Source of the DNA: Kitasatospora sp. GAS204B | GTDB taxonomy: Bacteria > Actinomycetota > Actinomycetes > Streptomycetales > Streptomycetaceae | Assembly (NCBI RefSeq): GCF_029892155.1 | Contig: NZ_JARZAG010000004.1 | Span: 186,001 to 250,000, forward strand | Direction of reading: 5' to 3' | DNA: 64,000 nt | Shown: positions 57,701 to 64,000 of the stretch, piece after piece | Layout of the letters: each line of letters starts with the position of its first letter | Position numbering within the stretch: position 1 is the stretch's first letter | The notes under the pieces: model-generated | Databases searched by the model: none | Told to the model about the DNA's origin: nothing | Seen by the model: only the letters and a program-made list of their open reading frames with translations | Made by a program: the position numbers and the translations under genes

Positions 57701-58584
57701 ACAGTAGCGACCCCACCGGCAAGCTCTCGAATGTTCAGGGGGGTGGCTGTGGCACCGGATGCGACGTCAATGCGGTCCTGAACGACCCCAACTACTACCC
57801 AAACGTTCCCGAGCCTGACAACAGCCCTTTCAAGCCTGCTCCCAGCACCACCGGAAATGCCAAGAGCGACCAGGGCGGCTGCGACGACAGTTGCCAGGGC
57901 GCTCTGAACTCCCTTGTCCATCACGGGCACTGGAAGGACGACTCCCAGGAGACTGGGGTTCACCAGGCCCTCGCCACCGAGCTGCAGAAGTACATACTGA
58001 CTCTCGGCGGCAACACCCGGCCCTGCCAGGCAGGCGCCTCGGTGACGTCTGGGACAATTGCGGCCTGCAACCAGCTGGCCGGAACCTCGCCCCAGCTGAC
58101 CTGGCAGGACCTGCTGAAGCTCTGGGCGATGGGGAAGGACGGTGCGGACATCTCGTTCGACGGGGGTAGCCCACTGACCCAGCAGATCGCCGCGAGTGAA
58201 CACAGTCAGGAGATCCTCAGCAATCTGGCCGCGCAGATCAGGGCGGGTGGCTACGCGGTCCCCCTGTCCGAGTTGGGTGGGCAGAACGACTACGTGGACG
58301 GGGCGAACCTGCCCGAGAAGCTGAAGAACTTCCCCAAGGACATGCTCGGAATGGGCACGGACGGGAAACACGGAACTCCTACACCGGAAGCCTTCCTGGG
58401 TGGTTATGACGTGGTATACCAAGTAATCAATGAATCGCCGAAGACTCGTTCCTTCACCGTGGCATTCGCCGCCTACAATGACACCGGGATCGCCTCTCTG
58501 ACGCACGCCTTGCCGAACACCACGTCCGGCGCCGGGGCAAGCGTCAGGCAGGAGTTCTACTGGGCCGGAGCTCTCCATGAGTGA
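51742..58584 (+). CDS. RHS/YD-repeat polymorphic toxin (full length, tip 1)
   Basis: The 2280-residue protein has a basic, signal-like N-terminus with a hydrophobic helix (about 33-55, VAAVAAVALLGSLVAPVSVAVA), a SpvB-like beta-rich region (SFTYSYPVQAPPALGGSAPT), and then many YD repeats (for example TTTYDPAGRVATTTDARNQT, YTYDLLGRKTG). An RHS core ends about residue 1990 with GLTNLGAREYQPSTGRFLST. The C-terminal tip of about 290 residues (from LSNVQGGGCGTGCDVN) has no family that I recognise. Start choice is GTG 51742; GTG 51754 is an alternative. A membrane protein overlaps its stop by 8 bp. RHS shells enclose and deliver their tips as toxins in competition; this is the expected role. Confidence 0.9.
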   Translation: MGGTVFALRPVGGLWQRVDRRRDRPRGGSRSRVAAVAAVALLGSLVAPVSVAVAAGPDYSRVWSPGTALSKTASVKGHKAAAVPAAKPAHPVPPVWQPPKSAHPIPSGQASVQLGSGPAPQAPAAAAAPAAGGETAASGLPVTLAPVAGSSVAGQSVQVDVADPKSTAKAGISGLAVTLTRSGQGDPGAVQVGIDASGLDSAFGANWAERAHLVLLPGCAVTDPQAAGCQKQTPLASQYDPASKKITADVTLPAANGGAAQPRSMALNSAASSSSPSSTTVGVVSGSSSGTGTYSATSLNPSQAWTGGGSSGSFTYSYPVQAPPALGGSAPTVQLSYDSSSVDGKTSSTNSQASWIGDGWDYTPGFVERSYQPCSKDGITTSGDECWAGANLTLSLGGHSGQLVPDDPSCQANAPAATEQSNCTWRIKGDDGTKVQFLTGATNGTWNGSYIKVTDTSGTVYYFGLNHLPDANGNPTTLGADSGSAWTLPVYSPNSGDPCYDPAKSQASWCQSAWRWNLDYVVDSHSNLTTYSYTPEANFYARGGGQNNGTGSNSSYTRGGVLASIGYGQLLSDQLNNNGGYQPAAKIVFNSTERCVTSTAACDPSQRTSANAANWPDVPLDQQCAQGDNCTNYGPTFWTTKWLASIATQVKINGSYQPVDSYALNHVFLQVQNATENTQVPWLASVLRTGQDAQAPGISVPLPLVSFTSELLPNRVDGTNLLPAPPLYNRPRIQLITTETGATIGVTYASAGATGTTNQPTCSRVNNVMPASADSDTMSCYNVKWNPPGSVAGATPVDDWFQRYPVASITVNPGTPGSAPMTTTYSYGKAAWHRNDSPLTPDNARTWDQFRGYASVTAVSGSGNDGPQSQKTTTYYQGMDGDLLANKNARSVSAAGPMSGPVTDSDWLSGQTLESDTYTQAGGSITGYTVNTSSGPVATATHSQGSLPALIARYAATTTASMTKSLKADGTWRATSTTTKTDSAYGNRTITSLNSADGLPDICTRTNYAAGSDPQVSALPDETITVNGASTCSATTTATAANTTAWKRITYDGLSFGQLGTAHDPTSTLTADHFDASGNPQFTVANATYDSYGRITSATDPNSTDGAHPNGATVTTSYSAAAAGELPNSETVTTPAPAGASDAATGRATTTTYDPARSLPLAVTDPNGRVTTEAYDQLGRVTGVWLPGRATTSSASKTFAYTVPGVVNNAAVPPTVTSSTLRADGSYNVSIAIMDGEGRSIQTQSTPAISAYNNGRLITDTAYDSQGRVIRSNNTWYNNDTPPSTTLYQTTTQQVPGQTYTVYDGLGRPLTQQFVAYGVVQNTTTTAYPGADRTDVTPPAGSTPTSTVTDARGHTAQLWQYKTPTATGNPADADVTSYTYTADGQQATQKDAAGNSWSHTYDLKDREVNSVDPDTGTTATTYDPAGRVATTTDARNQTIAYTYDLLGRKTGSYQGSASPANQLTGFTYDTVVKGQPSTSTRYVNGASGNAYTTSVLSYDTAYHPTQTTTTIPGADIGQGSTPFTYTYQALYDPITGALKDDNRSAVGDIPAETIAYTYEVNGELTSFGAYGGATYDVSSNWDAYGHPIRATVNPWGTQIVVTNTFDESTGRPLQQFVDKQTAATGAVQQTTYAYNASGQVTGVRSIPDNVPSSTDLQCFGYDYLGRLTTAWSDTGTLTQAPQPSVGGQGSCANSSPTSGAQAPLRTTVGGLAAYWQSYGYDLTGNRTQLVQHDPSGNTAQDTTVTQTFPTPGTLNTPTTAQNTGGGTGGPHALLGATTAGPSGNSSAGMQYDAVGNTTSITDPTGTATLSWNGEDKLASYSKTGTAGPTTYTYDASGNQLVRRDPGRTTVTLGNDELVYDSNAKTLTGVRYYTIPGGVTLVRQGGTSTFQIADPHGTNTLALDGTTLTETRRPTDPFGNPRGTQPSTWAGDKGFVGGTQDQATGLTNLGAREYQPSTGRFLSTDPIFNPADPQQWNGYAYSNNSPVNSSDPTGKLSNVQGGGCGTGCDVNAVLNDPNYYPNVPEPDNSPFKPAPSTTGNAKSDQGGCDDSCQGALNSLVHHGHWKDDSQETGVHQALATELQKYILTLGGNTRPCQAGASVTSGTIAACNQLAGTSPQLTWQDLLKLWAMGKDGADISFDGGSPLTQQIAASEHSQEILSNLAAQIRAGGYAVPLSELGGQNDYVDGANLPEKLKNFPKDMLGMGTDGKHGTPTPEAFLGGYDVVYQVINESPKTRSFTVAFAAYNDTGIASLTHALPNTTSGAGASVRQEFYWAGALHE
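56413..57816 (+). repeat. RHS core block, copy 1 (parent)
   Basis: The core-encoding DNA from 56413 to 57602 is repeated at 59445-60634 with a constant offset of 3032 bp and no indel. The part from 56834 to 57816 is repeated at 61992-62974 with a constant offset of 5158 bp. Long stretches of more than 100 bp are identical in all three. Confidence 0.95.
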
Positions 58585-59320
58585 CCGGAGCGTGAGCAGC
58601 CCGCGCTTCATCGACCGGATGTTCGCAAAGCCCGTCCGATGGGCCGCGCTGCTCGTCCTGGTAGCCGGCTACCTGGCTGTGCTGGTCAGTCTGTTCCCGG
58701 TGCACAGTGAAAACTCGATGCTCGTCGACGACCTCCGGTCGCACCGCACATCTGTGGTCCGGCTGGACACTGACGGCTCGCAGGTGTTCGCCGAGTGGTC
58801 GACGGGAGTGCTCGATCACAAGGCGGAGACCTACCGATTCGCGTACGGGAATCCGGGTTCCGCCGGAGCCATCGACGCGTTCGAACAGGTCATCAATCAG
58901 GCAACAGTCGGGAGCGGTGCCACGGTCAGGTTCCAGACGTTCGACGCGAGCCACGGATTCGGCGGTCTGAGCGTGTTCGTCTCGGTGCTGTATCCGAGTG
59001 TCCTCGGTTGGTCGCTGCTCTCTGTCGGGGCCTATGCCACGGGGCTGCTGATCATCAGCCACATCCTGCTGGGGGCCGGAAGGCGCAGGGATGCGGGAGC
59101 GGGCTGGCTTTGGATCTGCCTCCTGACTGGGTTCGGTTTCTTCTCGTACCTTTGGCTCGAGCCGAGCCCGCTGCTCGCCTTCGCGATGAGGCGCCCGAAG
59201 CCCGCACGAACCAGGCCGCTGGGCGTGCTAGGGGCGCTCGGAGCCACCACCGTTGCTGCCGCGTTCCTGGCTGCGCTGGGCCTTGTCTTCATCCACCTGA
59301 TCGACTCCGTACATGCCTGA
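58577..59320 (+). CDS. Four-helix membrane protein, candidate immunity to tip 1
   Basis: This 247-residue protein has hydrophobic helices at about residues 22-42, 130-162, 175-197 and 218-243, and an outside loop between the first two. The ATG at 58577 overlaps the RHS stop by 8 bp, giving translational coupling. A membrane protein encoded directly after a toxin tip is typical of immunity against a membrane-acting or secreted effector. There is no family assignment. Confidence 0.7.
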   Translation: MSDRSVSSPRFIDRMFAKPVRWAALLVLVAGYLAVLVSLFPVHSENSMLVDDLRSHRTSVVRLDTDGSQVFAEWSTGVLDHKAETYRFAYGNPGSAGAIDAFEQVINQATVGSGATVRFQTFDASHGFGGLSVFVSVLYPSVLGWSLLSVGAYATGLLIISHILLGAGRRRDAGAGWLWICLLTGFGFFSYLWLEPSPLLAFAMRRPKPARTRPLGVLGALGATTVAAAFLAALGLVFIHLIDSVHA

Positions 59321-59322
59321 GC

Positions 59323-59358
59323 AGAAGGCCCAGTGGATCTGTTCCCGCTGGGCCTTCT
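59323..59358. terminator. Hairpin after the candidate immunity gene
   Basis: AGAAGGCCCAG (59323-59333) and CTGGGCCTTCT (59348-59358) form an 11-bp perfect stem three bases after the stop. It separates the parent RHS operon from the second cassette. Confidence 0.85.
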
Positions 59359-59393
59359 CGAGTGCCAGGCCGGGCCAGTGAGGTTCAGCCGGA

Positions 59394-61451
59394 ATGGGAG
59401 TAACTGCAGCTGGCATGGCACAGAACTACGACATAGTTGCCGACTACGATGTCAACGGTGAGCTGAGCACCTTCGGCGCGTTCGGCGGTTCCACCTACGA
59501 CCTGTCTTCGGACTGGGACGCCTACGGTCACCCCATCCGCTCCACGGTCAACCCGTGGGGCACCCAGATCGTGGTGACCAACACCTACGACGAGTCCACC
59601 GGCCGTGCGCTGCAGCAGTTCGTCGACAAGCAGACCGCGGCCACCGGCGCGGTCCAGCAGACCACCTACGCCTACAACCCTTCCGGCCAGGTCACCGGGG
59701 TCCGCAGCATCCCGGACAACGTCCCGTCCTCCACTGACCTGCAGTGCTTCAGCTACGACTACCTCGGCCGGCTGACCACGGCGTGGAGCGACACCGGCAC
59801 CCTGACCCAGGCCGCCCAGCCCTCGGTCGGCGGGCAGGGCTCCTGCGCCAACTCCAGCCCCACCAGCGGCGCCCAGGCCCCGTTGCGCACCACCGTGGGC
59901 GGACTGGCGGCGTACTGGCAGAGCTACGGCTACGACCTGACCGGCAACCGCACCCAGCTCGTCCAGCACGACCCGTCCGGCAACACCGCCCAGGACACCA
60001 CGGTCACGCAGACCTTCCCGACCCCGGGAACCCTCAACACCCCCACCACAGCCCAGAACACGGGCGGCGGCACCGGCGGCCCGCACGCGCTGCTCGGCTC
60101 CAGCACCGCTGGACCGAGCGGGAACAGCTCGGCCGGCATGCAGTACGACGCGGTCGGCAACACCACCTCCATCACCGACCCGACCGGCACCGCGACCCTC
60201 ACCTGGGACGGCGAGGACAAGCTCACCTCCTACGCCAAGACCGGCACCGCTGGACCCACCACCTACACCTACGACGCGTCCGGCAACCAGCTCGTCCGCC
60301 GCGACCCCGGCAGGACCACCGTCACCCTCGGCAACGACGAACTCGTCTACGACTCGAACGCCAAGACCCTCACCGGGGTGCGCTACTACACGATCCCCGG
60401 CGGCGTCACCCTGGTCCGCCAGGGCGGCACCTCCACCTTCCAGATCGCCGACCCCCACGGCACCAACACCCTCGCCCTCGACGGCACCACCCTCACCGAG
60501 ACCCGCCGCCCCACCGACCCGTTCGGCAATCCCCGCGGTACCCAGCCCAGCACCTGGGCCGGCGACAAGGGCTTCGTCGGCGGTACCCAGGACCAGGCCA
60601 CCGGCCTGACCAACCTCGGCGCCCGCGAATACCAACCTGCCACGGGGCGCTTCCTCAACGCGGATCCCCTCCTTGCCCCTACTGACCCCCAACAGTGGAA
60701 CGGCTACTCCTACGGTGACAACAAGCCGACGGACGCGTCCGACCCGACTGGTTACAGGGTCCACGACGACATCACCGGTCTCAGCTTCGGCATGGCAAGG
60801 GCCATGGAGGACAACTACGCCGCACACCCGCAGCAGATTCAGCAGGACCTCCAGGAGCAGGCCGCCTCGTACAAGAAGGCGCAGGAGGAGCATCCCACCT
60901 GCCTGCATGACTGCACGCCGCACTCGGTGAAGCCCGACTACACGTACACCTACAAGGAGGACATCGGACCGGTCGCGAAGGCGGGGCTGCCGATCGACGT
61001 GATGTCTATGTTCCTGCAGTCGCCCGCTCAGATCTTCCCCTTCCCGGTCAGTGGTTGCAGCTCGTTCTACGACGGTTCGCATTGCGAGCTGCATCCGGGG
61101 CCAGCCATGTTCAAGGGGGACGGAACTGTTGAGGTGGTACTCGATACGCCCACGAGTTTCACCTTCATCGTGGAGTCTGACCGCTACTTCGACAGGGCTG
61201 GGTCGACCATTCGGTTCTCGCTGAGCGATGAGCACAACGAGCTCTACCTGACCCAGCACGGGGAGGCCCGGAGCAACTCGGCGCTGGTTTCGGCTGGGAA
61301 GGACGCCGGGTTCATCCACACAACCTGGAAGGACATGGCGCACAACCTGCGCACCGAGCTCGGGGTAGCGCCGTCCAAGCCGCAGATTGACTGGACATCC
61401 CCGGGTGACTGGGCCGACCTCATCGGCGGCAACTGGGACCAGTTCCAGTAG
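59394..61451 (+). CDS. Orphan RHS-core/tip 2 cassette
   Basis: The frame of 685 codons has almost no unique N-terminus. From about residue 18 it follows the parent RHS core (DVNGELSTFGAFGGSTYDLS versus DVNGELTSFGAYGG-type in the parent) through the GLTNLGAREYQPATGRF end. It then carries a distinct tip of about 250 residues (YRVHDDITGLSFGMARAMED ... TSPGDWADLIGGNWDQFQ). It has no signal peptide or shell, and the ribosome site before ATG 59394 is weak. It is best read as a silent C-terminal cassette that could replace tip 1 by recombination in the shared core. Confidence 0.82.
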   Translation: MGVTAAGMAQNYDIVADYDVNGELSTFGAFGGSTYDLSSDWDAYGHPIRSTVNPWGTQIVVTNTYDESTGRALQQFVDKQTAATGAVQQTTYAYNPSGQVTGVRSIPDNVPSSTDLQCFSYDYLGRLTTAWSDTGTLTQAAQPSVGGQGSCANSSPTSGAQAPLRTTVGGLAAYWQSYGYDLTGNRTQLVQHDPSGNTAQDTTVTQTFPTPGTLNTPTTAQNTGGGTGGPHALLGSSTAGPSGNSSAGMQYDAVGNTTSITDPTGTATLTWDGEDKLTSYAKTGTAGPTTYTYDASGNQLVRRDPGRTTVTLGNDELVYDSNAKTLTGVRYYTIPGGVTLVRQGGTSTFQIADPHGTNTLALDGTTLTETRRPTDPFGNPRGTQPSTWAGDKGFVGGTQDQATGLTNLGAREYQPATGRFLNADPLLAPTDPQQWNGYSYGDNKPTDASDPTGYRVHDDITGLSFGMARAMEDNYAAHPQQIQQDLQEQAASYKKAQEEHPTCLHDCTPHSVKPDYTYTYKEDIGPVAKAGLPIDVMSMFLQSPAQIFPFPVSGCSSFYDGSHCELHPGPAMFKGDGTVEVVLDTPTSFTFIVESDRYFDRAGSTIRFSLSDEHNELYLTQHGEARSNSALVSAGKDAGFIHTTWKDMAHNLRTELGVAPSKPQIDWTSPGDWADLIGGNWDQFQ
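59445..60634 (+). repeat. RHS core block, copy 2
   Basis: It is colinear with 56413-57602 (offset 3032 bp, no indels). The DNA is nearly identical between about 60258 and 60634. Differences are denser in the first 100 codons and at the junction with the tip. Confidence 0.95.
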
Positions 61452-61557
61452 TTCGCAGTCCTCGATCAGTACGGCCCCGCTGACACCCGGCGCCGACGTG
61501 GCCGCGACCACTCGGTAAGCTGCAGAGTGGTCGGCGAAGTGCAGAAGGTGATGATCC

Positions 61558-61773
61558 TTGGAAATTGCCCAGTTGCTGTCGTTCCTTTTCGTGGCGGCCG
61601 CATTCATCCTGTTGCTCGCTTCCCCCATGCTGGCCGTGTGGGCCGGGGGGAGGCTGGCCCGGATCTATGCGCGATCTAAGGCCCGCGCGATCGGGATTGC
61701 CGCCGCATTCCTCGTATCGCTTCCGGTCGCGGTCTACGCCTTCCTGCGATGGGCTGAAATACCGCTCATCTGA
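61558..61773 (+). CDS. Small two-helix membrane protein, candidate immunity to tip 2
   Basis: This 71-residue protein starts with TTG at 61558, nine bases after AAGG, because a stop lies just upstream in frame. The helices are at about residues 3-26 (AQLLSFLFVAAAFILLLASP) and 45-62 (AIGIAAAFLVSLPVAVYAFL), with a basic loop between them. It lies 106 bp after the tip-2 cassette and before a terminator. An immunity role is inferred from position only. Confidence 0.55.
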   Translation: MEIAQLLSFLFVAAAFILLLASPMLAVWAGGRLARIYARSKARAIGIAAAFLVSLPVAVYAFLRWAEIPLI

Positions 61774-61792
61774 GGCAGCTTGGCTTGACCTG

Positions 61793-61824
61793 GTGTCCCG
61801 GCGGAACCCGTTCCGCCGGGACAC
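61793..61824. terminator. Hairpin after the small membrane protein gene
   Basis: GTGTCCCGGCGGAA (61793-61806) and TTCCGCCGGGACAC (61811-61824) are perfectly complementary with a 4-nt loop. It ends the second cassette unit. Confidence 0.88.
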
Positions 61825-61938
61825 TGCCAGTTGCTCACTCCCAGGCGCCGGACCATAGAGAGCACCTCCGCTGGCCCCGCCAGCAGGTCGAGGTCGATAC
61901 CCACAGCACCGAACCGGGAGCGTACTCACCGCTCTCGC

Positions 61939-61991
61939 TGACACGAGCAGGGGGAGATCGAGACCGCACTGGACCAGTTGAAGACCCACCG
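61939..61991 (+). mobile_element. Remnant of an IS4-type transposase C-terminus
   Basis: After a TGA at 61939, the frame encodes HEQGEIETALDQLKTH, which closely resembles the Y-x-x-RWEIE-x-ALDELKTH motif near the C-terminus of actinobacterial IS4-type DDE transposases. The preceding 50 bp in a neighbouring frame (VEVDTHSTEPGAYSPL) may be a decayed continuation. RHS homology begins at 61992, directly after it. An insertion sequence therefore probably took part in forming the third cassette. It is a remnant with no intact ends. Confidence 0.5.
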
Positions 61992-64000
61992 GCGGCGCGC
62001 AGGCCCCGTTGCGCACCACCGTGGGCGGACTGGCGGCGTACTGGCAGAGCTACGGCTACGACCTGACCGGCAACCGCACCCAGCTCGTCCAGCACGACCC
62101 GTCCGGCAACACCCTCCAGGACACCGCGGTCACCCAGACCTTCCCGACCCCGGGAACCCTCAACACCCCCACCACAGCCCAGAACACGGGCGGCGGCACC
62201 GGTGGCCCGCACGCGCTGCTCGGCGCCACCACCACCGCACCCAGCGGGCCCAGCTCGGGCAGCATGCAGTACGACGCGGCCGGCAACACCACCTCCATCA
62301 CCGACCCGACCGGCACCGCGACCCTCACCTGGGACGGCGAGGACAAGCTCACCTCCTACAGCAAGACCAGCGGCGCCGGCGCGACCACTTACACCTACGA
62401 CGCGTCCGGCAACCAGCTCGTCCGCCGCGATCCCGGCAAGACCACCATCACCCTCGGCAACGACGAACTCGTCTACGACTCGAACGCCAAGACCCTCACC
62501 GGCGTGCGCTACTACACGATCCCCGGCGGCATCACCCTGGTCCGCCAGGGCGGCACCTCCACCTTCCAGATCGCCAACCCGCACGGCACCAACACCCTCG
62601 CCCTCGACGGCACCACCCTCGCCGAGAGCCGCCGCCCGACCGACCCGTTCGGTAACCCTCGAGGCAACCAGCCCAGCACCTGGGCCGGCGACAAGGGCTT
62701 CGTCGGCGGTACCCAGGACCAGGCCACCGGGTTCACCAACCTCGGAGCGCGGGAGTACCAGCCGAGCACGGGTCGGTTCCTCAGCACGGACCCGCTCCTC
62801 AACCCCGCCGACCCCCAGCAGTGGAACGGCTACGCCTACAGCAACAACAGCCCCGTCAACAGTAGCGACCCCACCGGCAAGCTCTCGAATGTTCAGGGGG
62901 GTGGCTGTGGCACCGGATGCGACGTCAATGCGGTCCTGAACGACCCCAACTACTACCCCAACGTTCCCGAGCCTCAGATTCTCGCGCCCGATGGGTTCGG
63001 CAAATACGCACAGACTGCCCCCAGCAGCAGCGGAAAGAACAAGAAGAGCGACAACGGCGGCGCGGGTAACTTCAAGGACTTCCTGTTCGGCGTGGGAACA
63101 ATCCCGTGGTCCTTCGGAGCCGCGATTCACAAGGTCCTCTGGGTGGGCGACTCCCAGGACGACCCAATACCGCACCCGATGGACAGCTATTACAACTGGG
63201 CCCAGAGAAACGGCGTCGACACCGACAGCGCCAACTTTGCCTCCGGGTCGTTCTTGTTTGCCGCGCTGGGTGACAGCTACGCTACCTCCGGCGACGATCC
63301 GGCAGCGATCAGCAGCGGAGGTTGCAACAGCTTCCTCCCAGGGACGCCCGTACTGCTGGCAAACGGTGCAACCAAGGCCATCGACAAGCTGGCTGGCGAC
63401 CAAGTAGCCGCCACTGACCCGCAGACCGGCCTCACCACCGCACAGCCGATCACGCAATACATTGTCACCCCGGGCGACCAGGACTTCACTGACCTCACCC
63501 TGCTCATTACCCCGAAGCTTGCCGCGTCGAGTACTCCGCCCCGCATCACCACAATCGCTTCAACTCAGCATCACCCATACTGGGACCTCACGACCCAGCG
63601 GTGGACCGATGCTGCCGACCTCCATCAGGGTGACCAGCTGCTGGCCGCAGACGGATCCACCGTTGTCGTCCAGGCCATTCGCAACTACCAGACTCCCCCA
63701 ACGACGACCTACAACCTGACGGTCGATCAGGTCCATACGTACTATGTGCTGGCAGGGGCCACGCCGGTCCTCGTGCACAACTGTGGTGGAAACGACGCGC
63801 CTTTCCTGAACGACAGAAACGGACAATATAATCTTCAGAGTGAGCTTGGGCGTGCGGATTCGCTGGGCGTGAAGCCGGTGAGGCCTGGCCAGCCTGGCTT
63901 TGACGAAGCGATCAACTCCGGTGATATCAAGTGGGTAGTGGGCAGCGATGGAAAATTGGTAGTGATGCCGAAGACTGTGGCTGGCGAGGAGATTCCTCAC
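61982..64000 (+). CDS. Orphan RHS-core/HINT cassette (tip 3), 5'-truncated and running off the window
   Basis: The frame opens directly after a stop at 61979-61981 with no start codon suitable for a full protein; the first in-frame ATG is at 62264. It follows the parent RHS core from 61992 to 62974, including the first 30 residues of tip 1. It then changes to a new tip with a HINT domain at about 63323-63784: CNSFLPGTPVLLANG at the start, HHPYW in the middle and VLVHNC at the end. HINT domains in RHS toxins self-cleave and release the C-terminal toxin. The residues after the cleavage site (SELGRADSLGVKPVRPGQPG...) are incomplete at the window edge. It is a silent cassette or part of a fragmented toxin. 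Confidence 0.8.
61992..62974 (+). repeat. RHS core block plus tip-1 leader, copy 3
   Basis: It is colinear with 56834-57816 (offset 5158 bp, no indels). The identity continues past the core into the tip-1 leader and stops at the GAGCCT shared at 57811 and 62969. Confidence 0.93.

Noticed and set aside
52678..58611. Open frame of nearly 2000 codons antisense to the RHS gene
   Set aside because: Its product is repetitive Gly/Val/Arg sequence mirroring the YD repeats. The RHS frame has signal sequence, YD motifs and core.
59385..61628. Long antisense frame across RHS cassette 2, and a similar one at 61835-63457 across cassette 3
   Set aside because: They are the same mirror effect of the RHS core; no independent start, ribosome site or family.
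56413..62974. CRISPR array or satellite suggested by repeated blocks
   Set aside because: The blocks are about 1 kb long, coding and in frame. They are RHS core duplications, not short spaced repeats.
63323..63784. Intein insertion in the RHS cassette
   Set aside because: The HINT-type ends fit an intein, but the domain sits just before a C-terminal tip in an RHS protein and no extein continuation or endonuclease is seen; a toxin-releasing HINT domain is simpler.

Overview
The base composition (very GC-rich, NNG/NNC codon use, frequent GTG starts) and the gene families point to an actinomycete of the Streptomyces/Kitasatospora group. The families include A-factor (gamma-butyrolactone) synthase and receptors, Scr1-type XRE regulators with DUF397, DUF6879, DUF4232 and DUF4190 proteins, WXG100/EspC proteins, MmyB-type regulators and long secreted YD-repeat proteins. 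I see no ribosomal RNA, tRNA or CRISPR array. The content is accessory chromosome: one biosynthetic island, several regulator/enzyme pairs and one polymorphic-toxin locus.

Layout. 0-7.3 kb is a patchwork. It holds a TetR tail next to an SDR gene with two palindromic operators, a DUF6879 gene flanked by two broken genes (one a proline dehydrogenase tail), and a Nudix/XRE-TPR operon. A tightly coupled operon of two small ORFs, a class I terpene-synthase-like protein and a small protein follows, then a WXG100/EspC type VII secretion module.

7.5-27.4 kb is a biosynthetic gene cluster wired to gamma-butyrolactone-type signalling. One AfsA-type synthase with a partner SDR, three ArpA/ScbR-type receptors and four matching ARE-like pseudo-palindromes (7502, 8863, 13324, 26464) frame it. 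The core runs on the + strand: LeuC-LeuD, an MFS transporter, a GlcG/HbpS-like protein, ACP, hotdog thioesterase, ketosynthase, thioester-reductase-like SDR, FabZ-like hotdog protein, FabG, FabI, a hypothetical protein, a short chain-length-factor-like KS homologue, an acyl-adenylating ligase and a YrdC/Sua5 protein. An extra adenylate kinase, an ACS-family MFS transporter and an ornithine-cyclodeaminase-family enzyme are also present. The set looks like a discrete (type II-like) fatty-acid/polyketide assembly line using a hydroxy-dicarboxylate-type precursor. I do not recognise the product.

27.4-47 kb is ordinary accessory DNA: TetR/SDR and MFS/MmyB divergent pairs with clear operators, a DUF4232 lipoprotein, a secreted trypsin, a methyltransferase, GNAT, a DUF3291 protein, an Scr1-type XRE/DUF397 pair opposite an ATPase of the anti-sigma type, a membrane-anchored protein with a possible nuclease-like tail, a TetR-oxidoreductase operon and a HemK-like methyltransferase.

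47.5-64 kb is a polymorphic-toxin locus. A secreted 1320-residue LamG protein is divergent from a 2280-residue RHS/YD-repeat protein. Downstream lie two 5'-truncated RHS cassettes whose core DNA is almost identical to the parent but which carry different C-terminal tips. The last tip has a HINT domain and runs off the window. Small membrane proteins follow the first two tips as candidate immunity genes, and a transposase remnant sits at the edge of the third cassette. This is the best candidate here for a recombination-driven toxin-switching system.
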